Below, one piece after another: positions 8,921 through 15,117 of a DNA stretch of 37,026 nucleotides. This DNA is from an uncultured Mycoplasmatota bacterium. Lineage in GTDB: Bacteria; Bacillota_I; Bacilli_A; RF39; UBA660. The translations under genes were made by a program, and so were the position numbers. The DNA is taken from the NCBI GenBank assembly GCA_900550255.1, contig URQZ01000010.1:1-37026 (forward strand), given 5' to 3'. Each line of letters starts with the position of its first letter. Position 1 is the first letter of the stretch. Below the pieces are notes generated by a model. That model did not search any database and was not told where the DNA came from. It saw nothing but the letters and a program-made list of their open reading frames with translations.

Positions 8921-9486
8921 AACACTTCTCCTTTAAAATATATTTCATCCACGATTTTTAAATAATCGATTCTTGGATTAAATTTCACTTTAATTTTATA
9001 ACCATTTTCATAAAAATATTCGATTGGAATTGATTTTCTTGAACTAGTTTCTAAAAATTCAAAAAACTTGGTTCCATCTAAATAAAATATTTCATCTTTT
9101 TTTGAAAATCTAACAATTAAAAATCCTATTCCACCATGCTCCATTATTTTTTTCAAATGTTCTATTTGATGAGCATGTATATTAGCAAGTGGAAAGTAAT
9201 CTAATTTTGTTTCTTTAGCTTCAAAATCAATATATTTTCCCTTATATATTCCATTATAGTCCGTTGTTGATGGAATTTTAAAGTGTGCTTCTTTAATGAC
9301 AGCATCTTTTCTTGATGGATAGTCAACTTTGTTAATTGTTATAGGGGTTGGTTTCTTATATATAACTGCCACATTATTTAATAAATAATATTCATTTGTA
9401 GCATTTAAATCATTTTCTAAAACCATCCCTCGATTACTATGACTTTGATACTTATTGTTAATTGATGTTCTGTATAATCTATTCAT
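8917..9486 (-). CDS. recU: Holliday junction resolvase RecU
   Basis: 189 residues. It cleaves four-way DNA junctions during recombination and chromosome segregation. Family hallmarks are SNRGMVLENDLN near residue 18, IYKKPTPI, and the nuclease core STTDYNGIYKGKYIDFEAKE with the Asp, Glu and Lys metal-site residues. The start ATG at 9486 has GGTGAT five bases upstream. It overlaps the downstream PBP gene by four bases, the same operon order as in other Bacilli. Length is slightly below B. subtilis RecU (about 206). Nothing appears to be missing. Confidence 0.95.
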   Translation of the reverse strand: MNRLYRTSINNKYQSHSNRGMVLENDLNATNEYYLLNNVAVIYKKPTPITINKVDYPSRKDAVIKEAHFKIPSTTDYNGIYKGKYIDFEAKETKLDYFPLANIHAHQIEHLKKIMEHGGIGFLIVRFSKKDEIFYLDGTKFFEFLETSSRKSIPIEYFYENGYKIKVKFNPRIDYLKIVDEIYFKGEVL

Positions 9487-9501
9487 AGTATCACCAAAAT
9501 T

Positions 9502-9530
9502 ATTATACTATAAAATATTTAATTTTGCCA
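9502..9530 (-). promoter_or_regulatory. Candidate recU promoter
   Basis: Minus-strand -10 TATAAT (9502-9507), 17-base spacer, weak -35 TGGCAA (9525-9530). It sits 16 bases before recU and after the gatD terminator. Confidence 0.5.
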
Positions 9531-9560
9531 CATAATTTTTTTAATTTATTAAGATAATAT

Positions 9561-9580
9561 AAAAACTCATTTTCATGAGC
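9561..9580 (-). terminator. Terminator after the murT-gatD pair
   Basis: Minus-strand hairpin CTCAT - GAAA - ATGAG followed by TTTTT, three bases past the gatD stop. Confidence 0.7.
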
Positions 9581-9582
9581 TA

Positions 9583-10287
9583 TTATATCAATTGTTTTCT
9601 TCTTTCTAAACAATCATTATATGCCTTTTCTAAAAAATCTAAATTTATTTTTTTTAGGCGATATTTAGAATCTTTTTCTTTGATTATTTGTTTTACAATT
9701 AGTTTAAGTAATTCTGGATTTCTAACTAAAAGTGGCCCAATTAAATATGTTCCTATAAAATGCTTATAAATGATACCTTCATTCTCATCAGTATTATTTA
9801 TATTTTTTAAGAAATTTTCTTTTTTATTATCATTTGTACTTCCTGTATTCATAAATCCTATTAATTCTTTATCTATCATATCTGTTTTAGCACTAATTTC
9901 CATGATTTTTCGTTCTTCTAGGATTTTACTTTTATAATCAAATATTCCTAATGTTTTAATTATTTCACTTTCAAAGGCGATTTCTTTACCAAATAATTCA
10001 TATGAATTTCCTGTACATATAAAATATTTACCATCTTCAATATATTTTTGAATATCTTTTTTATATTTTTTTAGATGTTTGTTTGCTATTTTTAAGTTAT
10101 CTTCAATTCCCATACCCATGTAGACAAAATCATAGTCTTCAAAATTTAATTTGTCATCAACGGTTAAAAATTTAACTACTACGTCAACATTTTGTTCTTC
10201 TAGGATTTTTTTTAAAATTCTAACATTTCCACATTCTCCATACAAATTTAATAAGTCATAATATAAATGTGCGATTGTTATTTTCAT
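9583..10287 (-). CDS. GatD-like class I glutamine amidotransferase, catalytic residues apparently lost
   Basis: 234 residues, homologous to GatD, the glutaminase subunit of the lipid II isoglutaminyl synthase MurT/GatD. Family features are the N-terminal HLYYDLLNLYGECGN, YDFVYMGMGIEDN and the C-terminal GTYLIGPLLVRNPEL. However, the nucleophile elbow, normally CGGYQLLG, reads GNSYELFG here: Gly93 stands where the catalytic Cys belongs (a Cys occurs two residues earlier, Cys91). The catalytic His of GTYLHGPLL is Ile183. Both differences were checked in the DNA (GGA and ATT codons). It overlaps murT by four bases. It may act as a structural partner, with MurT using free ammonia, or have a new role. 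Homology is confident; glutaminase activity is doubtful. Confidence 0.82.
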   Translation of the reverse strand: MKITIAHLYYDLLNLYGECGNVRILKKILEEQNVDVVVKFLTVDDKLNFEDYDFVYMGMGIEDNLKIANKHLKKYKKDIQKYIEDGKYFICTGNSYELFGKEIAFESEIIKTLGIFDYKSKILEERKIMEISAKTDMIDKELIGFMNTGSTNDNKKENFLKNINNTDENEGIIYKHFIGTYLIGPLLVRNPELLKLIVKQIIKEKDSKYRLKKINLDFLEKAYNDCLERRKQLI

Positions 10288-11612
10288 TTTACCACCTGAT
10301 TCTTTTTAGAATTAATACTTTCCATAAATGCCTGTTCTGTTCCCATATTTAAAATGGCATATATATTTCCTTTTGTTTGAAGTAATGCTTCACTTACATC
10401 TTCAATATTTTTTATAGCAATGATATCTTTTTTATCTATATCAGTTACAAGTATTCTACTTGCAATATCATTTGCGAATGGTCCAATACAAATAAATTTA
10501 TCAACATTATTTATAAATTCAAAATCAATATCATATAACCAAGATATATCTTGATAACTATATCTTTTACTTATATATTCAAATCCAAAGACAATTGTTT
10601 TTTTCTCGTTTTGTGTTCTTATATAGTTAATTGCCTGATTATAAGAGATGGCATTTTCGTTTTTACCATTCATAATTTGACATTTACGATTATCAAATTC
10701 AAAAACTTCATATCTTTGATTTAATAATTCAAGATTATTTAAACTTTTAACGATTTTATTTTTATTTATTCCAAGAGTTGCTACGGTTGCAAAGGCAGCA
10801 AGAACATTGTAATGTAAATATAGCATTTGATAGCTTGTAGTAATTTTATATTTATCATTAATTGTTATTTCCTTTTCACTACGATTTGTTATTTCATAGT
10901 TTAGTTTTGGTCTTTTAAAATCACATTTTGGACAGTAATAATCTCCTACATTACCAAATTGAACATAGTTATAAACAAGTTTATGATTACATTTTGGACA
11001 ATAAACCATATCTAAACAATTCGATTCTAAACTTTCATATGATTCATAATTTTTATTCATACCATAAAAGACTTTTTTACCCTTTTTACCACTAGCTAAA
11101 GTTGTAACAATTGGATCATCTCCATTAACTATTAGAGTTGCTTTTGTAGTAATAGCGCTTTCAATAACATTATAAACTTTTTTATAATCGCCATGTCTTG
11201 GTGGTTGATCTCTTGTAATATTTGATAAAACAATATGAGTTGGTTTTATAACATCAAAGACTTGTTTTGTATATCTTTCATCAACTTCTAAAACAATTGC
11301 TTCTACTTTACTTTTTCCTGTTATGGTTGAGTTTTTAAGAAGTAATGAAATAGCACCATCAATTAGATTACTTCCTTTACTGTTATGAGCAACTTTTATA
11401 TTATTATCACTTAATGTACGATATATCATATATGAAGTTGATGTTTTACCACTAGATCCTGTTACAGCAATAATTGTTTGTGGTAGTTGAAATTTTTTTA
11501 ATATATTTTTATCTAGTTTTCTAACAACTTGTCCTGGTAATGATGTTCCTCTACCGAATAATTCTAATATAGATAATAATATTTTTCCTATTAATATTAC
11601 GACTGTCTTCAT
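10284..11612 (-). CDS. murT: MurT-like Mur ligase-family protein (lipid II isoglutaminyl synthase subunit)
   Basis: 442 residues. In characterised systems MurT activates the D-Glu of the lipid II stem with ATP for amidation to D-isoglutamine. Seen here: N-terminal GTSLPGQVVRKLD, P-loop TGSSGKTST (about 51-59), EVDERY, NITRDQPPRHGD, and a four-Cys zinc ribbon CPKC...CPKC inserted in the central domain, typical of MurT. The C-terminal DUF1727 domain ends with QDISWLYDIDFE, but the preceding loop, usually NDxxADG, reads FEYISKRYSY. The ATG at 11612 is chosen because GAGGTGAG precedes it; the longer frame begins with a GTG inside that site. It is the first gene of a pair with the GatD homologue. 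Confidence 0.85.
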   Translation of the reverse strand: MKTVVILIGKILLSILELFGRGTSLPGQVVRKLDKNILKKFQLPQTIIAVTGSSGKTSTSYMIYRTLSDNNIKVAHNSKGSNLIDGAISLLLKNSTITGKSKVEAIVLEVDERYTKQVFDVIKPTHIVLSNITRDQPPRHGDYKKVYNVIESAITTKATLIVNGDDPIVTTLASGKKGKKVFYGMNKNYESYESLESNCLDMVYCPKCNHKLVYNYVQFGNVGDYYCPKCDFKRPKLNYEITNRSEKEITINDKYKITTSYQMLYLHYNVLAAFATVATLGINKNKIVKSLNNLELLNQRYEVFEFDNRKCQIMNGKNENAISYNQAINYIRTQNEKKTIVFGFEYISKRYSYQDISWLYDIDFEFINNVDKFICIGPFANDIASRILVTDIDKKDIIAIKNIEDVSEALLQTKGNIYAILNMGTEQAFMESINSKKNQVVK

Positions 11613-11633
11613 AAATCTCACCTCAAAAAAATA

Positions 11634-11681
11634 GCTAGTTTTGTCGCTTTTAATCTTTTTTATTTAACAATGTGTTAGTAT
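11634..11681 (+). promoter_or_regulatory. Bipartite promoter-like box, copy 1
   Basis: CTAGTTTTGTCG (11635-11646) is followed by TGTTAG (11673-11678, extended -10 TGTTAGTAT). The TGTCG-to-TGTTAG distance is 31 bases, exactly as in the second copy at 11972-12018. The upstream half resembles the Spo0A box core TGTCGAA (5 of 7 here). No normal -35 is present, which would fit activator-dependent transcription. Confidence 0.45.
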
Positions 11682-11697
11682 TTTAAAAGGTGATCTT

Positions 11698-11919
11698 ATG
11701 GATATATATCTTTTAAAAAATTGTTTATGTGTTAAAACTGATTCTAATATAAATGAAGTTTATTTAGATAATTTAACAAATAAAATTATTAGTATAACAT
11801 CTTCTTATAAACTACTAAATATTGTTATTGATATCAAAGATAAAAAACTTGAAAAAAAGCTTGTTAATAAAATTAAAAATTGTAATTCAATGTATAATAT
11901 TAAAAAGCAAATTTTATGA
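11698..11919 (+). CDS. Small orphan protein, 73 aa
   Basis: A 73-residue, Lys/Asn/Ile-rich cytoplasmic-looking protein with no signal peptide or membrane segment. It reads MDIYLLKNCLCV at the start and ends in a basic stretch with several Cys scattered through it. I do not recognise a family. AAAAGGTGAT lies 5 bases upstream of the ATG, the same ribosome-site style as neighbouring genes, which supports real translation. It stands alone between divergent murT and the small ORF at 12038, and its promoter region shares a bipartite box with that ORF. A possible weak hairpin follows at 11943-11970. Function unknown. Confidence 0.6.
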   Translation: MDIYLLKNCLCVKTDSNINEVYLDNLTNKIISITSSYKLLNIVIDIKDKKLEKKLVNKIKNCNSMYNIKKQIL

Positions 11920-11971
11920 TTTTATAATATCATACATATAGTTAAAAAGCAATTAATAGCGTTTTATTTTT

Positions 11972-12018
11972 CTAGTTTTGTCGAATTGATAGTTTTTTAT
12001 TTTTTTATTTGTTAGATT
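11972..12018 (+). promoter_or_regulatory. Bipartite promoter-like box, copy 2
   Basis: CTAGTTTTGTCGAAT (11972-11986) and TGTTAGATT (12010-12018). The upstream half contains a perfect Spo0A-box core TGTCGAA. The 31-base interval between TGTCG and TGTTAG equals that in copy 1 (11634-11681), while the sequence between the two halves differs. Confidence 0.5.
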
Positions 12019-12037
12019 TAAAATAAAGAGGTGAATT

Positions 12038-12157
12038 ATGAAAAATTACAATCACATAAACAGTATTTTTGATAGTATGATTGATGATGTAAAATATATT
12101 AAGGTGGCATCCTTTATAAGAAAAGTGAACGCTAAAAAAAGTGTGCTTAAAATGTAA
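12038..12157 (+). CDS. Mini-protein, 39 aa
   Basis: A 39-codon frame from ATG 12038 to TAA 12157 that begins MKNYNHINSIFDSMIDD and ends in a strongly basic tail (FIRKVNAKKSVLKM). AAGAGGTG, a strong ribosome site, lies 7 bases upstream, and a bidirectional terminator follows the stop directly. There is no membrane segment. The acidic N-terminal half followed by a basic C-terminal half resembles small regulatory peptides only in general terms; no family is recognised. The shared promoter box ties it to the 73-aa ORF at 11698. Confidence 0.55.
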   Translation: MKNYNHINSIFDSMIDDVKYIKVASFIRKVNAKKSVLKM

Positions 12158-12188
12158 AAAAGTCAGAATTTTTAATTTCTGACTTTTA
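12157..12188. terminator. Bidirectional terminator between the mini-ORF and the endolysin
   Basis: Stem AGTCAGAA / TTCTGACT (12161-12168, 12177-12184) flanked by A and T runs on both sides. It serves the plus-strand ORF ending at 12157 and the minus-strand endolysin ending at 12186. Confidence 0.8.
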
Positions 12189-13133
12189 TTTTTCTAAGTA
12201 TAATTTTTCTCCTGGGTATAATTTTATATAGTAATAATCTTCTTTATCACAAGTAAAAATTAGTTTTTTTTCTGTCTCCTTAACTTCTTCTTTTTTATCT
12301 TCCTTTTTTTCTTCATCTACAACAGTTATCGGTGGTGTATTATCATTATTAACTTCTAATACTTTAATCCAATTTGCGCCTTTTTTACTAGCTACAAAAC
12401 CAGTTACTCCACGGCTTGTTGTTATTTTATACCATGTATATACTTGACTATCAACTTCATCTACGATGGTATAAACCTCACCATTATAAACATCTCCTAT
12501 ATCAGATGATATTTCACTAGCTTCACGTCTTATATTTATTTTATCTACTATTATTTGAATTTGGCGTTTACTTTTATCTAACGTATTACTTTGTTCTAAA
12601 TAGGATGTTGTTATTTCTCCAGTAGCATAAGGACGAGGATTTAAATATGCTCCATTTTTATTAGTTACTTCTAGATGAACATGTGATCCATATGAACTAT
12701 CACTTCGACTTTTATTTGATAAAACAAGTCCTGTATTACCTTGTTTTGCTATCACTGTATTACTATTTACAACATCTCCAACATTTACAAGTACACTATC
12801 TAGATGAGCAAATCTAAGAGTTATTTTTTCATTTCCTTGATAAGTTTCAATCCATATTTGATTACCACCTATTTCATTATAGTGCATACGTACTTGTTTT
12901 CCTGTTATTGATTTACAATTATAGTAATTACCATCTTTCCAAGCATTTTTATTATTTAGAAAATCATTATAATTAATACTATCTTCATGTGATTTAAAAC
13001 GATTGATAACTTTTGTTACAACACCCGTCCCATTTATTTTAACTTCTGATAAGTGTGCGCCTGCATAATCCTCTGCTGTTTTATGATTTGAAAAGCTATT
13101 TGTAATTACACGTTGACTTCCTAGATAAATCAT
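12186..13133 (-). CDS. M23-family peptidoglycan endopeptidase with SH3 domain (phage-type endolysin)
   Basis: 315 residues with no signal peptide or membrane anchor. An LytM/M23 zinc endopeptidase domain spans roughly residues 1-175, with His/Asp around 17-27 (HKTAEDYAGAH), FAHLDSV (108-114), QGNTG, and the HxH zinc motif in GSHVHLEV (HVH at 151-153). A bacterial SH3-like cell-wall binding domain follows (about 190-260), then a Glu/Lys-rich linker and a short C-terminal module. It would cut stem-peptide cross-bridges. The ATG overlaps the upstream holin-like gene (ATGA) with AGAGGT as ribosome site. Lack of a secretion signal plus two upstream holin-like genes is the arrangement of a phage lysis cassette. 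Confidence 0.88.
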   Translation of the reverse strand: MIYLGSQRVITNSFSNHKTAEDYAGAHLSEVKINGTGVVTKVINRFKSHEDSINYNDFLNNKNAWKDGNYYNCKSITGKQVRMHYNEIGGNQIWIETYQGNEKITLRFAHLDSVLVNVGDVVNSNTVIAKQGNTGLVLSNKSRSDSSYGSHVHLEVTNKNGAYLNPRPYATGEITTSYLEQSNTLDKSKRQIQIIVDKINIRREASEISSDIGDVYNGEVYTIVDEVDSQVYTWYKITTSRGVTGFVASKKGANWIKVLEVNNDNTPPITVVDEEKKEDKKEEVKETEKKLIFTCDKEDYYYIKLYPGEKLYLEK

Positions 13134-13480
13134 GATGACCTCTTAATTTCATTTTTTTTATCTAAGGTAACTTTGTTACTGATTGATGATGGGGTATAAT
13201 TTATAATTTTTTGATTTTTTAAAGCTTGATAAATACCAGATGCTCCAACAAAACTAAAGAAGCCAACCCATAAACTATCCTTTAGTGTTATGTTATAAAA
13301 TGTCATTGCAAAAGGTATTCCTATTAAGAAGGAGAAAATAAGGTTTAAAAACCATACTTGCCAAGATTTATTAATAAAAGACAATACTTTAAATTTTTGA
13401 ATTAATGCCATAAGTACGATACTAAAAGTAATACTTATAACTAGTAAATCTAAAAGTAATGTCGGAAAAAACTCTTCCAT
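13130..13480 (-). CDS. Holin-like membrane protein (three TM segments)
   Basis: 116 residues with three predicted hydrophobic helices (about 5-27, 39-62, 66-86) and a charged, Lys-rich C-terminal tail, the topology of class I holins. The third helix with WVGFFSFVGASGIYQAL resembles 3-TM phage holins, where a Gly/Ala/Ser-rich final helix precedes a short tail. The ATG directly follows the stop of the upstream gene, and GGAGGTGAT, a near-perfect ribosome site, lies inside that gene. The endolysin gene overlaps its 3' end. Family assignment is from pattern and context, so it is moderate. Confidence 0.65.
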   Translation of the reverse strand: MEEFFPTLLLDLLVISITFSIVLMALIQKFKVLSFINKSWQVWFLNLIFSFLIGIPFAMTFYNITLKDSLWVGFFSFVGASGIYQALKNQKIINYTPSSISNKVTLDKKNEIKRSS

Positions 13481-13801
13481 CTAATCACCTCCACATCCCT
13501 TCGTTAGTGGGATTTCAGATATATCATCAATCATATCTTCAATAATACCATTACCCCCTAAATTTTTGTACTCTTCATATAACTCAGTAATTATTTCTTT
13601 ATCAAACAAAGACAGACAGCCTATTTTTTTATATTCGTTATAACGTCTTATTATTTCACCTTTAAGTAATACTTTAACGCCATTTTTAGTTGAATTCATA
13701 ACTTTATAATAATAATTTATCCTTTTACATAAAAAGGTTATAAAACTGATTACTAGTCCAAAACTAAATTCAATCCAATATTTCATAATAAATTCTAACA
13801 T
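13481..13801 (-). CDS. Small phage-type membrane protein, probable holin partner
   Basis: 106 residues: one N-terminal transmembrane helix (about 5-24, YWIEFSFGLVISFITFLC), then a soluble helical region containing GVKVLLKGEIIRRYNEYKKIG and EEYKNLGGNG. That layout is typical of a family seen in the lysis modules of Firmicutes phages, located just before a holin or endolysin. The start at 13801 is chosen because AGGTGG precedes it; the open frame continues to 13846 without a ribosome site. It is the first gene of a compact three-gene cassette with no space between genes. A weak promoter (TATAAC with a poor -35) may lie at about 13820-13850. Confidence 0.65.
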   Translation of the reverse strand: MLEFIMKYWIEFSFGLVISFITFLCKRINYYYKVMNSTKNGVKVLLKGEIIRRYNEYKKIGCLSLFDKEIITELYEEYKNLGGNGIIEDMIDDISEIPLTKGCGGD

Positions 13802-13899
13802 AATACCACCTACTATGTTATATGAACTTAGATTTATCTTGAACATTAAAAACTACTATATAAAGTTTATTTTGAATATAATTAAGTGTGGTGATTCAT

Positions 13900-15108
13900 A
13901 TGAAAAGGTTTGTTTTAATAATATTTGTTTTAATCCTATTTACTGGTTGTTTTAAAAAAAATAGTGAAAAAGAAATTACAACTATTATTGAAAATAATAA
14001 AAATATTTTAATTGGTATTAATTATCCTATAACTCAAAATAAAAAACTTGATTATATGATTAAAAAGGATATAGAAAACACTTATAATTCATTTAAAAAC
14101 AAGTATGGTAATTTTTATTCTTTAAATGAAAAAGTTGAATTAAATATTGATTATGATTTTAATAAAATTAATAATTATTATATAATAGCAATTCATAATT
14201 ATATTAATGATTCTAATCTGAAAGAAAAAAAAGAATACACAAATACTTATGTATATGATACTAAGAAAAATAAAAAGCTATCCTTAAATGATATTTTAGA
14301 TAAAGATGATATAAAATATGTAAGTAAAATTAGTAAAAATAAATGTCATAGTAAAGCAAATAATTTTATTTTTGATCAAAATTATCTACACTTATATTCT
14401 TCTAATAACTGTAATTTTAAAATTCCATTTGAAGATTTAAATATAAAAATAGATATCTATCAAGAAACAATTAAAACTGTTAATACTAAAATTAAAGTAC
14501 CGACTAAAATTTTTGATCCAAGTAAAAAATTTATAGCGCTTACTTTTGATGACGGACCTAGTATATATACTAAAAAAATTATTGATATTTTAAAAAAGAA
14601 TAATTGTAATGCTACTTTTTTTGTTCTTGGTAATAAGGTTGAAATATATCAAGATGTATTAAAAGAGAGTTTAAAAAATGGAAATGAAATTGGTAATCAC
14701 TCCTATAGTCATAAATGGTTAATAAAATTAAATAAAAATGAACTTGAAAAACAAATTTATAAAACACAGGAAATTATAAAAAAAACAACGGGTTATACCC
14801 CAACTTTACTTAGACCAACTTATGGTTCTGTTAATAATAATATTAAAAAGCTAACTGATTTTAAAATTACCCTTTGGAATGTTGATACTCTAGATTGGAA
14901 ATATAAAAGTGTTAATCGTATTGTAAATAGAGCTGTTAAAAATCCTAAAGATGGTAATATTATTCTTATGCATGATATTCACGAAAGAACAGTTAAAGCT
15001 GTGGAAAAAATAATTCCTATGCTAAAAGAAGATGGTTATGACTTAGTAACTGTAAGTGAACTTAGAGATATTCAGGTTTTAAGAGATAAAATGAAAACGA
15101 ATCAATGA
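13900..15108 (+). CDS. Lipoprotein polysaccharide deacetylase (NodB domain, PdaC-like)
   Basis: 402 residues. An N-terminal lipoprotein signal ends at Cys17 (ILFTGC), so the enzyme is tethered outside the cell. A DUF3298/4163-like region (about 25-200) precedes a NodB deacetylase domain with TFDDGPS (Asp 217-218), NHSYSH (His 267 and 271, metal ligands), RPTYG, WNVDTLDW and the final LMHDIHE. It likely removes acetyl groups from peptidoglycan sugars, as PdaC does. The ATG at 13900 has GGTGAT five bases upstream; the longer frame to 13888 starts at a GTG within the ribosome site. A TATAAT lies at 13877-13882. It is divergent from the lysis cassette and convergent with the SNF2 helicase gene. 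Confidence 0.88.
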   Translation: MKRFVLIIFVLILFTGCFKKNSEKEITTIIENNKNILIGINYPITQNKKLDYMIKKDIENTYNSFKNKYGNFYSLNEKVELNIDYDFNKINNYYIIAIHNYINDSNLKEKKEYTNTYVYDTKKNKKLSLNDILDKDDIKYVSKISKNKCHSKANNFIFDQNYLHLYSSNNCNFKIPFEDLNIKIDIYQETIKTVNTKIKVPTKIFDPSKKFIALTFDDGPSIYTKKIIDILKKNNCNATFFVLGNKVEIYQDVLKESLKNGNEIGNHSYSHKWLIKLNKNELEKQIYKTQEIIKKTTGYTPTLLRPTYGSVNNNIKKLTDFKITLWNVDTLDWKYKSVNRIVNRAVKNPKDGNIILMHDIHERTVKAVEKIIPMLKEDGYDLVTVSELRDIQVLRDKMKTNQ

Positions 15109-15117
15109 TTCGTTTTA
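15094..15117. terminator. Bidirectional terminator
   Basis: AAAACGAATC - AAT - GATTCGTTTT, shared by the convergent deacetylase and SNF2 helicase genes; both stop codons lie within it. Confidence 0.85.

Noticed and set aside
12186..13801. Complete prophage
   Set aside because: Only the lysis genes are present; there is no integrase, terminase, capsid or tail gene on either side.
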